Source of the DNA: Actinomycetes bacterium
Lineage (GTDB): Bacteria > Actinomycetota > Thermoleophilia > Solirubrobacterales > 70-9
Direction: 5' to 3'
DNA: 37,653 nucleotides
Assembly (NCBI GenBank): GCA_023436605.1
Contig: JAEZIQ010000058.1
Coordinates: forward strand, 1 to 37,653
Below are positions 7,908 to 16,867 of the stretch, piece by piece. Made by a program: the position numbers and the translations under genes. The notes beneath the pieces were generated by a model that saw nothing but the letters and a program-made list of their open reading frames with translations, ran no database searches and was not told the DNA's origin. The first letter of the stretch is position 1; each line of letters begins with the position of its first letter.

Positions 7908-9503
7908 CTAGTGCCTGAAGTGCCGGTGGCGGGTGAAGACCATCGCGGTCTCGGTGTCGTCGCAGGCTTCGATCACTTCGGCGTCCCGCTTTGAGCCGCC
8001 GGGCTGGATGACTGAGGTCGCTCCGGCTTCGATCGCCAGGCTGGGGCCGTCGGCGAAGGGGAAGAAAGCGTCGGAGGCCATCGCGCAGCCGGCCAGCAGG
8101 TCGTCGGCCTCTTCGCCGTGGGCGTCGCGGCACTTCTCGATCGCCAGCCGGCTGGAGTCGACCCGGCTCATCTGACCGGCCCCGATCCCGAGGGTGACTC
8201 CGTCCTTGGCGAGCACGATCGCGTTCGACTTGACGTGTCGGCAGACGGTCCAGGCGAAGAGCATGTCTTCCCAGGCCTGCTCGGAAGGCTGGGCCTTGGT
8301 CACGACTTCCATCATCTCCCGCTGTTCCGGTTCGCCGTCGCGGTCCTGGACCAGGATGCCGCCACGAACCCGCTTGATGTCCTTCTCGCGGGAATCGGGG
8401 AAGCGCGGCGATTCGTCGGTGAAGATGCGGATGTTCTCCTTCTGCTGAAGGATCTCGAGGGCCTCGGGCTCGTAGCCCGGCGCGATCAGGACCTCGACGA
8501 AGTTCTTGTGGAGCGACTCGGCCAGGGGAACGTCGATCTTCTGGTTGATCGCGATCACGCCACCGTAGGCGGAGACAGGGTCACAGTCCCGGGCCCGTTC
8601 GTAGGCGTCGAGGCCGGAATCGCCGATCGCCACGCCGCAGGGGTTGTTGTGCTTGACGATCACGCAGGCCGGACCTTCGAGGTCGGCCAGAAGCTTGCGG
8701 CAGGAGTCGAGGTCGAGCACGTTGTTGAATGAGAGCGCCTTGCCATGGTGCTTCGACATGCCGGTCAGGACGTTGCTGTCGAGGCCGACCTGCGCGTAGA
8801 GCGCCGCCCGCTGGTGCGGGTTTTCGCCGTAGGAAAGGTCGAGCAGCTTCTCGAAGGCCAGCACCCGATGCTCGGGAAAAGCTTCGTAGGACTCGGAAAA
8901 CCAGGCCGAGATCGCGGCGTCGTAGCGGGCGGTCTGGGCGAAGGCCTCGTTGGCGAGCCAGTGCCGGGTCGAGGCGGAAACCTCGCCGCCGGTCTCGTTC
9001 ATCTCCTCGATCACGGCGTCGTAGCACTCGGGCTTGACCAGCACGACCACGTCCTCGTGGTTCTTGGCCGCGGCGCGGATCATGGTCGGGCCGCCGATGT
9101 CGATGTTCTCGATTGCTTCCTGCGGGCCGACGTCCTCGCGGGCGATGGTCTGCTCGAACGGGTAGAGGTTGACGCAGACCAGGTCGATCGGCGGGATCGA
9201 TTCCTCTTCGAGGACCTCCATGTGGGAGGAGTCGGAACGGCGGGCGAGCAGCCCGGCGTAGATCTTCGGGTGGAGGGTCTTGACGCGGCCGTCCATGATC
9301 TCCCGCTGACCGGTGAACTCGGAGACGTCGATCACAGTCAGGCCGGCGTCTCGCAGTGCCTGCGCGGTGCCACCGGTGGAGAGGATCTCGACCCCGAGTT
9401 CCGCCAGCGCCCTGGCGAAGTCGGCGATTCCGGTCTTGTCCGAGACCGAGATCAGTGCACGCCTGACCTTTACCGGTCCATTGGTCGGATCCATGTTGTC
9501 CAT
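7908..9503 (-). CDS. purH: Bifunctional AICAR transformylase / IMP cyclohydrolase
   Basis: Catalyses the last two steps to IMP: formylation of AICAR by 10-formyl-THF, then ring closure. The 531-residue length is normal for the family. The N-terminal MGS-like cyclohydrolase domain (about residues 1-150) starts RRALISVSDKTGIADFA and includes VKTLHPKIYAGLL and ENIDIGGPTMIRAAAKN. The transformylase domain has SYGENPHQRAALY, VIVKHNNPCGVAIG (catalytic Lys-His), the loop PSEQAWEDMLFAW and the C-terminal VIQPGGSKRDAEVIEA. A second ATG three codons in is also possible. It lies 45 bases downstream of purN on the same strand, with purF beyond. Confidence 0.96.
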   Translation of the reverse strand: MDNMDPTNGPVKVRRALISVSDKTGIADFARALAELGVEILSTGGTAQALRDAGLTVIDVSEFTGQREIMDGRVKTLHPKIYAGLLARRSDSSHMEVLEEESIPPIDLVCVNLYPFEQTIAREDVGPQEAIENIDIGGPTMIRAAAKNHEDVVVLVKPECYDAVIEEMNETGGEVSASTRHWLANEAFAQTARYDAAISAWFSESYEAFPEHRVLAFEKLLDLSYGENPHQRAALYAQVGLDSNVLTGMSKHHGKALSFNNVLDLDSCRKLLADLEGPACVIVKHNNPCGVAIGDSGLDAYERARDCDPVSAYGGVIAINQKIDVPLAESLHKNFVEVLIAPGYEPEALEILQQKENIRIFTDESPRFPDSREKDIKRVRGGILVQDRDGEPEQREMMEVVTKAQPSEQAWEDMLFAWTVCRHVKSNAIVLAKDGVTLGIGAGQMSRVDSSRLAIEKCRDAHGEEADDLLAGCAMASDAFFPFADGPSLAIEAGATSVIQPGGSKRDAEVIEACDDTETAMVFTRHRHFRH

Positions 9504-9548
9504 ATCAACCCTCGTGTTCGTTTCGAAGCGCCCGGGGAAACGACCGGG

Positions 9549-10214
9549 TCACTTTGCTCGTGTGACGTTTACCTTGCGCGGCTCGTCCTCGGCGATCCTA
9601 ACTTCGCCACGGGCAATCATGCCGATCGCCTCCGGGTAGATCTCGTGCTCGACCGCGTGGATTGCCGCTTCGAGCTCGTCCCGGTCCCAATTTGCGGGAA
9701 CTTCCACTGCCTTCTGGATGATCACCGGTCCGGTGTCGGTCCCTTCGTCGACGAAGTGGACGGTCACCCCGGTCACCTTCACTCCGTGATCGAGCGCCTG
9801 ACCGATCGCATCGAGTCCGGGGAAGGAGGGAAGCAGCGCCGGGTGGACGTTGACGATCCGGCCCCGGAAGCGGGAGACAAAAGATGGTGAGACGAGCTGC
9901 ATGTATCCGGCCAAAGCGATCAGCTCGGCGCCAGTCGACTCGATCCAGTCGCCCATTGCCAGGTCCCGTGCCTCGCGGTCCTCGAAATCATCGCGCGGAA
10001 AGACGGCAGTCGTAATCTTCGCGGCCGTGGCCCGTTCGAGCGCGTAGGCGCCTGGCTTGTCGGAGCCGACACCGACCACCTCGACCTCGCCGCGGCCATG
10101 AAGCCGGTCAAGGATCGCCTGAAGGTTGGTTCCGCCACCGGAGGCCAGCACCACAACGGGAAATGAAGAGGACGAACTCACGCCCGCCATCTTCCCTGAT
10201 CCGGTTCGACCCAT
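9549..10214 (-). CDS. purN: Phosphoribosylglycinamide formyltransferase (10-formyl-THF dependent)
   Basis: Converts GAR to FGAR, the third step of purine synthesis. The 221-residue form has the GAR-binding motif SGGGTNLQAIL, the catalytic Asn122-x-His124 in NVHPALLPSFPG and the catalytic Asp160 in VDEGTDTGP. These correspond to Asn106, His108 and Asp144 of the E. coli enzyme. I chose the ATG at 10214 because GAGGT lies 6 bases upstream. A longer frame to 10247 and an internal ATG at 10190 exist; the first 17 residues have no counterpart in the family, so the shorter start is also plausible. It sits between purF and purH. The space to purF (126 bases) is larger than elsewhere in the cluster. 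Confidence 0.94.
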   Translation of the reverse strand: MGRTGSGKMAGVSSSSSFPVVVLASGGGTNLQAILDRLHGRGEVEVVGVGSDKPGAYALERATAAKITTAVFPRDDFEDREARDLAMGDWIESTGAELIALAGYMQLVSPSFVSRFRGRIVNVHPALLPSFPGLDAIGQALDHGVKVTGVTVHFVDEGTDTGPVIIQKAVEVPANWDRDELEAAIHAVEHEIYPEAIGMIARGEVRIAEDEPRKVNVTRAK

Positions 10215-10340
10215 GTAACTACCTCGGACATCGGAGCACTCGGTCAAATCGAAGCGGCTCTTCGTGGCGATAATGACCCATTTGGGCCTTCTCGTTTTTC
10301 AACTTGCCGGTCAGCCGGCCCTGACGGCCCGGAAGCTGGG

Positions 10341-11786
10341 CTAGCGGATGACGGGGAGGACGGCGATCTGTTCGAGGTCGAACTTGCCGTCGGCTTCGTC
10401 GGGGTCGTCACCGAGAGGGTAGTTGCCGGTGAAGCAGGCGTCGCAGTGGACGTCGGCCGGGGTGCCTACCGCTTCATAGACGCCTTCCATCGAGAGGTAG
10501 GCGAGCGAGTCGGCACCGATGTGTTCGGCGATCTCCTCGACGGTCCGGTTGTGGGCGACCATCTCCTCGCGGGCCGACATGTCGACGCCGTAATTGCAGC
10601 CGTAGCGGATCGGCGGGGCGGAAATCCTCAGGTGGACTTCCTTGGCGCCGGCGTCACGCAGCATGCCGACGATCTGTCGGGTCGTGTTGCCGCGGACGAT
10701 CGAGTCGTCGACCACGACCACGCGCTTGCCGGAAATGATCTCCGGCAGCGGGTTGAACTTCATGCGGAGGCCGTGCTTGCGGAGCTCCTGACCGGGCTGG
10801 ATGAAGGTGCGGGCTACGTAGCGGTTCTTGATCAGGCCGTCGTCCTGCGGCAGGCCGGAGGCGCGGGCGTATCCGCGGGCGGCCGGGGTGCCGGAGTCGG
10901 GCACGGCGATGACCAGGTCGGCCTCGGCCGGGGCCTCGCGCCAGAGGATTTCTCCCATCTGTCCGCGGACCTCCTGCAGGCGCTTGCCTTCGAGGATCGT
11001 GTCCGGCCGCGAGAAGTAGATGTGCTCGAAGACGCACATCGCGGTCCGCTCGGACTTGATCACCTGCCGCGACTCGAGGCCGCGCTCGCTCAGGGAGATC
11101 ATCTCGCCCGGGCTGACCTCGCGGACCAGCTTGGCGCCGATGATGTCGAAGGCGCAGCTCTCGGAAGCGAAGACGTAGCTGCCGTCGGGCAGCTGGCCCA
11201 GCGAAAGCGGGCGGATGCCGAAGGGATCGCGGAAGGCGACGATCGCGTGCTTGGTCATGACCACGGTCGAGTAGGCGCCTTCGAGCTGCGGCATCACGTT
11301 GGCGACCGCGTCCTCGATGTAGCGGCCGTAGTCGCTGGAGATCAGGGCGGCGATGATCTCGGAGTCGGTCGTTCCGCGGAACTCGAGGCCCTTGCGGCGC
11401 AGGCGGTTGTAGAGATCGACCGCGTTGGTCAGGTTGCCGTTGTGGGCGAGAGCCAGTTCACGGCCGTCATCGCGCCAGATCGGCTGGGCGTTCTCCCAGG
11501 AGCCGCCGCCGGTGGTCGAGTACCGGACGTGGCCGATCGCCATGTCTCCGGTCAGGGCGCGGAGCTTGTCCTCGTCGAAGACCTGGGAAACGAGGCCGGC
11601 GTCCCGCATCGTGGTGATGTGGCCGCCCTCGCAGGTGGCGATTCCGGCCGATTCCTGGCCACGATGCTGGAGTGCGTACAGGCTGAAGTACGCCAGACGG
11701 GACACATCGTGTCCGGGGGCATACACACCGAAGACACCACACTCGTCGCGTGGTCCCTCGCGGTCCAGGTCGATCCGCTCAGTCAC
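10341..11786 (-). CDS. purF: Amidophosphoribosyltransferase
   Basis: First committed step of purine synthesis: PRPP plus glutamine to phosphoribosylamine. The 481-residue protein is of the Bacillus type. A propeptide of 15 residues precedes the N-terminal nucleophile Cys16 in DECGVFGVYAP. The glutaminase domain has GHVRYSTTGG and ALAHNGNLTNA. The transferase domain has the PRPP loop VVVVDDSIVRGNTT. Cysteines in MCVFEHIYFSRPD, YGCNYGVDM and CDACFTGNYP match the ligands of the oxygen-labile [4Fe-4S] cluster of the B. subtilis enzyme. purM, the usual neighbour of purF, is absent; purN follows. Confidence 0.96.
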   Translation of the reverse strand: MTERIDLDREGPRDECGVFGVYAPGHDVSRLAYFSLYALQHRGQESAGIATCEGGHITTMRDAGLVSQVFDEDKLRALTGDMAIGHVRYSTTGGGSWENAQPIWRDDGRELALAHNGNLTNAVDLYNRLRRKGLEFRGTTDSEIIAALISSDYGRYIEDAVANVMPQLEGAYSTVVMTKHAIVAFRDPFGIRPLSLGQLPDGSYVFASESCAFDIIGAKLVREVSPGEMISLSERGLESRQVIKSERTAMCVFEHIYFSRPDTILEGKRLQEVRGQMGEILWREAPAEADLVIAVPDSGTPAARGYARASGLPQDDGLIKNRYVARTFIQPGQELRKHGLRMKFNPLPEIISGKRVVVVDDSIVRGNTTRQIVGMLRDAGAKEVHLRISAPPIRYGCNYGVDMSAREEMVAHNRTVEEIAEHIGADSLAYLSMEGVYEAVGTPADVHCDACFTGNYPLGDDPDEADGKFDLEQIAVLPVIR

Positions 11787-11994
11787 AGGTCAGGCCACCA
11801 ACAATTCAAAAGGACAAAGGAGCAGGCGGTCTGCCTGCATTAGGAGATTAGCAGCGCACTCGACTATCCCCGCGTTTCCAGCGCAAAATAGCCGCAAATC
11901 AGGAGAGTGGCTTCTCTCACGACACCTGGGGCGACCTGAAGGTCACCCGGCCGCCCCGAGGTTGGCCCGGGTCCGGACCGGGTAGCTCGAACCT
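11787..11994. other. Divergent intergenic region, purF / ParB-like gene
   Basis: Carries the start signals of two divergent genes. Three short inverted repeats are visible: GCAGGC/GCCTGC (11822-11838, on the purF side), GAGAG/CTCTC near 11903, and a GC-rich near-palindrome around GGTCCGGACC close to 11972. None matches a named operator. No clear -10/-35 pair and no small gene were seen. Confidence 0.35.
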
Positions 11995-12483
11995 ATGGCG
12001 GGCGGGACAGGTTTCAGTTCACAGGACGCCCAGTCCGACTTCTCGAAAGCCCGTCGGGGCCAGAAGCTCCGCGCCCTCATCGCAAAGATCAAGGGTGGTG
12101 GCCGACCGATTCTCTTTCTGGACGACGTAACCGAAGCCCTCGGCCGGACCGGGATCCGCCGGCTCGGACTGCGTTCGATCCCGATCGACTCGATCGTCGG
12201 CACGGTTGACCGCGGGCACGGCTTCGACGGAGAGTTCAGGCCAACCACCAAGCGGGTGCGGAACCGCTGGGAGCGGATCGCCAGGGCTGCCCGCCGCGGG
12301 GAGAGCTTCCCCCCGATCGACGTCTACCGGATCGGCACGGTCCACTTCGTAGAGGACGGCCACCACCGTGTCTCGGTCGCGCGCCAGCTCGGCAATGAGG
12401 TAATCGAAGCCAGGGTGACCGAGATCCAGACCCGGATCCCACCCAGTGAGATCGGCCTGACCGCTTCAAGTTACCGCTCCTAG
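11995..12483 (+). CDS. ParB-N / sulfiredoxin-fold-like single-domain protein
   Basis: The 162-residue protein ends in a domain resembling the ParB N-terminal nucleotidase fold. It has SIPIDSIVGTVDRG, then FRPTTKRVRNRW, PPIDVYRIG and the signature EDGHHRVSVARQLG (Asp121 to Arg124), which parallels the dGHrR box of ParB that contacts the nucleotide. The helix-turn-helix and dimerisation domains of true ParB are missing, so it is unlikely to be the chromosome partition protein. The first 60 residues are basic and partly helical. It stands alone between divergent purF and the convergent ABC operon. No ribosome-binding site is obvious before the ATG. The substrate and role are unknown. Confidence 0.75.
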   Translation: MAGGTGFSSQDAQSDFSKARRGQKLRALIAKIKGGGRPILFLDDVTEALGRTGIRRLGLRSIPIDSIVGTVDRGHGFDGEFRPTTKRVRNRWERIARAARRGESFPPIDVYRIGTVHFVEDGHHRVSVARQLGNEVIEARVTEIQTRIPPSEIGLTASSYRS

Positions 12484-12493
12484 AAGGCCTTGC

Positions 12494-12528
12494 TTCCCTT
12501 TTCACTGCGTAGTGGCGGGAAAAGGGAA
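12494..12528. terminator. Bidirectional hairpin terminator
   Basis: TTCCCTTTTC (12494-12503) pairs with GAAAAGGGAA (12519-12528), and the interior can add a 4-base-pair CACT/AGTG stem. It lies between the convergent stops of the ParB-like gene and the ABC ATPase. The T-rich or A-rich arms provide U-tracts in both directions. Confidence 0.7.
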
Positions 12529-12559
12529 ACAGCATCGTGGGCGAAGGCGAAATCGGCGT

Positions 12560-13726
12560 TCACGACTTGAGGCGCTCGCCTGTTTCAGGGTCGAAGAGGA
12601 GAAGGCGCTGCGGGTCGACCCAGAGCTTGAGGCTCTCGCCGCGCTTCGCCTTGCTTTCCGGTGACAGGCGGGTCACGACCTGATTGGTGTCACCGCCAGC
12701 CAATTCCTCGAGACCGGCCTCCGAGGCGGCCTGCTCGACCTTGTCGACCTGGTCACTGCCGGCGTTGAAGTAGGCGTAGAGCTCGGAGCCCATCGACTCG
12801 ACCAGGTCGATCTTCGCCTCGAAGGTGACGCCTTCGCCGAGATGTTCACCGACCAGTTCCGCGTCCTCGAAATTCTCCGGTCTCAGGCCACAGATCACTT
12901 CACGCTCGCCGGAGCTGCCGGCCGCGCCCTTCAGCTCCTCGGTCAGCGGCAGGGTCGCGAACGGCAGCTCTACCTCGTCGCCCTTGATCTGCCCGTGGAC
13001 GAAGTTCATCGAGGGGGAACCGATGAAGCCGGCGACGAACAGGTTGACCGGATCGTTGTAGAGATTGGCCGGGGTGTCGACCTGCTGCAGCACCCCGCTC
13101 CGCATTACCGCGACGCGGTCACCGAGGGTCATCGCCTCGGTCTGGTCATGGGTCACGTACACGGTTGTGGTGCCGAGCCGGGACTGCAGTTCGGCCACCT
13201 CGGTCCGCATCTGGACCCGCAACTTCGCGTCGAGGTTGGACAGCGGCTCATCCATCAGGAAGGCACTGGGGTCACGCACGATCGCCCGTCCCATCGCGAC
13301 CCGCTGCCGCTGGCCGCCGGAGAGGTTGGCCGGCCGGCGATCCAGGTGCTCGGTCAGGTCCAGCGTCTTTGCCGCCTCCTCGACCTTCGCGTCAATCTCC
13401 TTCTGGTCGACCTTGGCCAGCTTGAGGGCGAAGCCCATGTTTTCCCGCACCGTCATGTGGGGGTATAGGGCGTAGTTCTGGAAGACCATGGCGATGTCCC
13501 GGTCCTTCGGGGCTTTGTTGTTGACCACCTCGCCGCCGATCTTCAGCTCGCCGTCCGAAATGTCTTCAAGCCCGGCGATCATGTTGAGCGCGGTCGACTT
13601 GCCGCAGCCCGAGGGACCGACGAGGATCATGAACTCCCCGTCCTGGATTTCGAGATCCATCGACTTCACGGCTTCGTAGCCGTCGCCGTATTTCTTGGTT
13701 ACGTGGTCGAGGACGATGTCTGCCAT
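12560..13726 (-). CDS. sugC: Sugar ABC transporter ATPase (SugC/MsmK/MalK type)
   Basis: Cytosolic ATPase that powers the adjacent permease pair. The 388-residue length fits the CUT1 family. The Walker A loop is GPSGCGKST (residues 37-45), the Q-loop is VFQNYALYPH, the signature is LSGGQRQR (135-142), Walker B is FLMDEP (156-161), and the switch His is in YVTHDQTEAM. Residues from about 240 form the OB-fold regulatory domain, with GLRPENF. It is the last gene of a four-gene operon, 31 bases after the second permease. The CUT1 ATPase assignment is firm; substrate specificity comes from the binding protein. Confidence 0.93.
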   Translation of the reverse strand: MADIVLDHVTKKYGDGYEAVKSMDLEIQDGEFMILVGPSGCGKSTALNMIAGLEDISDGELKIGGEVVNNKAPKDRDIAMVFQNYALYPHMTVRENMGFALKLAKVDQKEIDAKVEEAAKTLDLTEHLDRRPANLSGGQRQRVAMGRAIVRDPSAFLMDEPLSNLDAKLRVQMRTEVAELQSRLGTTTVYVTHDQTEAMTLGDRVAVMRSGVLQQVDTPANLYNDPVNLFVAGFIGSPSMNFVHGQIKGDEVELPFATLPLTEELKGAAGSSGEREVICGLRPENFEDAELVGEHLGEGVTFEAKIDLVESMGSELYAYFNAGSDQVDKVEQAASEAGLEELAGGDTNQVVTRLSPESKAKRGESLKLWVDPQRLLLFDPETGERLKS

Positions 13727-13757
13727 TTGTGGTCCTGGTCCTTTCCGGCCCGGAGGC

Positions 13758-14603
13758 CTAGCCCTTGACGGCTCCAGAGGTAAGTCCCGCCACGATCCGG
13801 CGCTGGAACAGCAGGACGAAGATGATGATCGGCACGGTGACGATCACTGCCGCGGCCGCGATCGAGCCGGTCGGCTGGGTGAAGGTCGAGTCGCCGGTGA
13901 AGAAGGCGAGCGCTGCCGGCACGGTGCGGGAAGCATCGGATGAGGTCAGCGAGATCGCGAAGAGGAAGTCATTCCAGGCGAAGATGAAGACGAGGATCGC
14001 CGCCGTGAACATGCCCGGCGCAGCCAGCGGCACGATCACCTTGGTGAAGGCCTGGAAGGGGGTGGCGCCATCAACCTGGGCTGCCTTCTCGAGATCCCAC
14101 GGGATCTCCCGGAAGAAGGCGACGAGGGTGTAGATCGCCAGTGGCAGGGAGAAGGTCAGGTAGGGGATGATCAGACCGGGCCAGGTGTCGTAGAGCCCGA
14201 GGGTCCGCCACATGTCAAACAGCGGGCCGACCGTGGAAATCGGCGGGAACATGGCGATCGCCAGAGCGCCGGCCAGCATGATCGTGCGGCCCGGGAAGTC
14301 AAGCCGGGCGATCGCGTAGGCCGCGAAGCTGGCGAGGATGATCGAGACGAAGGTGGTGATCAGCGCGATTCCGAGCGAGTTGATCAGCGGCTTGATGAAC
14401 GGGCTTTCGGAGATGCCTCCCTTGAAGAGGCTCTCGTAGTTCTCGAACGAGAACTCGGTCGGGATGAACGACTGGTCGGTGATCGTGGCCGGCGTCTTGA
14501 ACGAGAGCGAGATGATCCAGAGCACCGGCACCAGGGCAAAGATCAGGACCAGCACCAGGGCAATCGTCCAGAGCGTTTTCTCCTTGCCGGTGTGTTCCAT
14601 CAC
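13758..14603 (-). CDS. sugB: Sugar ABC transporter permease (SugB/MalG type)
   Basis: Membrane component of the importer, 281 residues, with about six hydrophobic helices. The first lies at about residues 10-31, after a charged start. The coupling loop EAA motif is visible as LEKAAQVDGATPFQAF followed by VIVPLAAPG, the contact site for the ATPase. The closing stretch ITSGAVKG-like end (GLTSGAVKG) is typical of MalG-like subunits. Its start overlaps the stop of the upstream permease by 4 bases (ATGA), so the two are translationally coupled. Confidence 0.92.
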   Translation of the reverse strand: MMEHTGKEKTLWTIALVLVLIFALVPVLWIISLSFKTPATITDQSFIPTEFSFENYESLFKGGISESPFIKPLINSLGIALITTFVSIILASFAAYAIARLDFPGRTIMLAGALAIAMFPPISTVGPLFDMWRTLGLYDTWPGLIIPYLTFSLPLAIYTLVAFFREIPWDLEKAAQVDGATPFQAFTKVIVPLAAPGMFTAAILVFIFAWNDFLFAISLTSSDASRTVPAALAFFTGDSTFTQPTGSIAAAAVIVTVPIIIFVLLFQRRIVAGLTSGAVKG

Positions 14604-15502
14604 GCCTTCCCGCTTTCAGGTTGCCGGGCACCGAGTCCCTTGACGAAGATCACGGCGATCACCAGCACGCAGATGAAGATCAGTACGGAAACCGCCGAGC
14701 CGAGGCCGAGGTTGAGCCGGGAGATCAGCTGCTGGTAGCCGAGTATCGAGACCGACTGGGTGTCCTGCGCCCCGTTGGTCATGATGAAAATCGTGTCGAA
14801 GATCCGGAAGGCATCCAGGGTCCGGAAGAGCAGGGCGACCAGGATCGCCGGCTTCATGAGCGGCAGGGTGATCCGGACGAAGCGTTGCCACGCACTGGCC
14901 CCGTCAACCTTGGCGGCGTTGTAGAGGCCGTCGTCGATCGTGGTCAGCCCGGCCAGCAGCAACAGGGCCATGAAGGGGGTCGTCTTCCAGACTTCCGCCA
15001 TGATGATCACCGCGAAAGCCGAGAAGCGTTCACCGAACCAGTCCTTGTCCTCGGCGATGAAGGGCAGGTGGTTGACGAAGCCGGTGTCGGGAGCGAAGGC
15101 GAACTGCCAGGAGAACGCGGCGACGACGGTGACGATGCCGTACGGAATCAGGACAGAGGTGCGGACCACGCCGCGACCGAAGATCGCCCGGTGCATGACC
15201 AGCGCGATCGCCATGCCGAGACAGAGTTCGATCGAGACCGAGATGACGGAGAGGAAGACCGTGTTGAAGAGGTCGGTCCACCAGAGGTCGGAGGTCAGGA
15301 CCGCGACGTAGTTGTCGAAGCCGACGAAGCCGCCTTCGTCCGGAAAACGGAGGTCGACCTGCTGCAGCGAGAGCACTATCGCGTAACCGATCGGGTAGGC
15401 GGTGACGGCAAGCATCGCGATCGCCGCCGGGGCGCAGAGCAGCCAGCCGAGCCGGCGTTCGGATTTCGCCCGATCCGAGATCGCTGTCTTCGCCTGACTC
15501 AC
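14600..15502 (-). CDS. sugA: Sugar ABC transporter permease (SugA/MalF type)
   Basis: Partner membrane subunit, 300 residues, lacking the extra periplasmic loop of enteric MalF, as in Gram-positive homologues. It has about six transmembrane helices and the EAA loop LYNAAKVDGASAWQRF followed by ITLPLMKPA. The start overlaps the binding-protein stop by 4 bases and the stop overlaps the next permease by 4 bases. This gives tightly coupled synthesis of the two membrane subunits. Confidence 0.92.
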   Translation of the reverse strand: MSQAKTAISDRAKSERRLGWLLCAPAAIAMLAVTAYPIGYAIVLSLQQVDLRFPDEGGFVGFDNYVAVLTSDLWWTDLFNTVFLSVISVSIELCLGMAIALVMHRAIFGRGVVRTSVLIPYGIVTVVAAFSWQFAFAPDTGFVNHLPFIAEDKDWFGERFSAFAVIIMAEVWKTTPFMALLLLAGLTTIDDGLYNAAKVDGASAWQRFVRITLPLMKPAILVALLFRTLDAFRIFDTIFIMTNGAQDTQSVSILGYQQLISRLNLGLGSAVSVLIFICVLVIAVIFVKGLGARQPESGKA

Positions 15503-16770
15503 AGCAGGCCCTCCCGTTTGACTCCCTGCTCGACCTTGTCCTTCAGCTCGTCGTAGGCCGGGGCCGGGTCATCCGGGTCGATCTTGGTCGGTGGGTGAAG
15601 GGCGGACTGGATCGCCAGGCTGACGTCCTGGTAGGCCGGGGTGACCGGGCGGGGGCCCGCCGTTTCGATCGATTCCCGGACCAGGTCGGCGAAGCCGGGG
15701 AAGGCCTTCTTCACGACCTTGGTGTCGTAGAGCCCGGAACGGGCCGGGGCGAGGCCATCGAGTTCGGTGACCGTCAACTGCTGCTCGGGCGCGGTCAGGC
15801 ACTTGGCCGCTTCGACCGCGAGCTCGGGATTCGTCGAGTAGGAGCTGATGCCCAGGTTGAAACCACCCAGGGGCGGCTTGCTCTCGCGACCGGGTTCGAT
15901 CCCGGGGTAGCGGGCGGCGCCCATGTTCTTGGCGACGTCGGGGGCGTTCTCGCCGGCGCTGCCATAGGCGAAGGTGTAGTTGACCATGAAGGCGGCGCCG
16001 GCTTCGAAGCCGAGCCGGGAGGTGTCCTCATCCGAGGTCGTCAGGTTGGGTGCGGCGGCCGAAGAGTTGGCCATCAGCCCCATCGAGGCCAGCGCCTTCT
16101 CGGTTGGTCCCCGAGCGAGGTCGACCGTGGTCGGGTCCGAGAGGACCTGGGTGCCGGCCGACTCGATCATCGCGTTGGCCCAGACCGTGAAGCCTTCGTA
16201 CTTGTTGGCCTGGATCTGGATCTGGCCGCCGTTGGCCGGGCCGAGCTTCTCCGCCATACGGACCATCTCGTCCCAGGTCTCGGGGGCTTTCGGCACCAGG
16301 TCCTTGCGGTACCAGAGCAACTGGGTGTTCGAGTTGAAGGGGGCGCCGTAGAGGTCACCTTCGTAGCTGGCGGTCTCGATCACCGGATCAAAGACACCCC
16401 TGGTCACTTCCTTTGCGTCACCGTCGTTCCATTTGCGGATCCAGCCCGCGTTGGCGAACTCCGCGGTCCAGACCACGTCCATGCCGATCAGGTCGATCGA
16501 GTCGTCCTCGGCCCCGAGCCGCCGCACGAGCTGCTCGCGCTGCTGGGAGGCATCGGTCGGCAGCAGTTCCAGGTCGATGTCGTACTTGCCGCCGGACTGT
16601 TTCGAGCAGGTTTCGGCGACCTTCTGGATCGATCCGCCGGGCTGAATCGCGATGAACCACTTGAGCGAGGTCGGGCCACCGTCATCGCCTCCACAACCGG
16701 CGAGGACCCCGGCCACGAGGACCCCGGCACAGACGATGCTCGTGAGGCGTGCCCGTCTCCTTCCTCTCAT
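15499..16770 (-). CDS. lpqY: Sugar-binding lipoprotein, LpqY-like
   Basis: Extracytoplasmic solute-binding lipoprotein of the importer, 423 residues. The lipoprotein signal has a lipobox VLAGC with the lipidated Cys26, followed by GGDDGG. Several segments resemble, from memory, mycobacterial LpqY, the trehalose-binding protein: LPTDASQQREQLVRRL, DVVWTAEFANAGW, NTQLLWYRKDL, KYEGFTVWANAMIESAG with VLSD, and ARYPGI with LGGFNLGI. The gene order binding protein, SugA, SugB, SugC is also the same. I infer trehalose or a related disaccharide as the substrate; maltose-type glucosides remain possible. It is divergent from the M23 peptidase gene across about 97 bases. Confidence 0.88.
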   Translation of the reverse strand: MRGRRRARLTSIVCAGVLVAGVLAGCGGDDGGPTSLKWFIAIQPGGSIQKVAETCSKQSGGKYDIDLELLPTDASQQREQLVRRLGAEDDSIDLIGMDVVWTAEFANAGWIRKWNDGDAKEVTRGVFDPVIETASYEGDLYGAPFNSNTQLLWYRKDLVPKAPETWDEMVRMAEKLGPANGGQIQIQANKYEGFTVWANAMIESAGTQVLSDPTTVDLARGPTEKALASMGLMANSSAAAPNLTTSDEDTSRLGFEAGAAFMVNYTFAYGSAGENAPDVAKNMGAARYPGIEPGRESKPPLGGFNLGISSYSTNPELAVEAAKCLTAPEQQLTVTELDGLAPARSGLYDTKVVKKAFPGFADLVRESIETAGPRPVTPAYQDVSLAIQSALHPPTKIDPDDPAPAYDELKDKVEQGVKREGLL

Positions 16771-16867
16771 GCGAAGTTGGCTACCCGCTTGCCGGATCGG
16801 TCAATCAGTTGCTGCAGGAATCCTTGCGGTCCTTGCATTTCCGGGGGCGGCTGCCGAAGCTCGATTC

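Noticed and set aside
11960..11990. GC-rich near-palindrome as an operator
   Set aside because: GGTCCGGACC-centred symmetry is common in such GC-rich DNA, and no regulator or repeat copy supports it.
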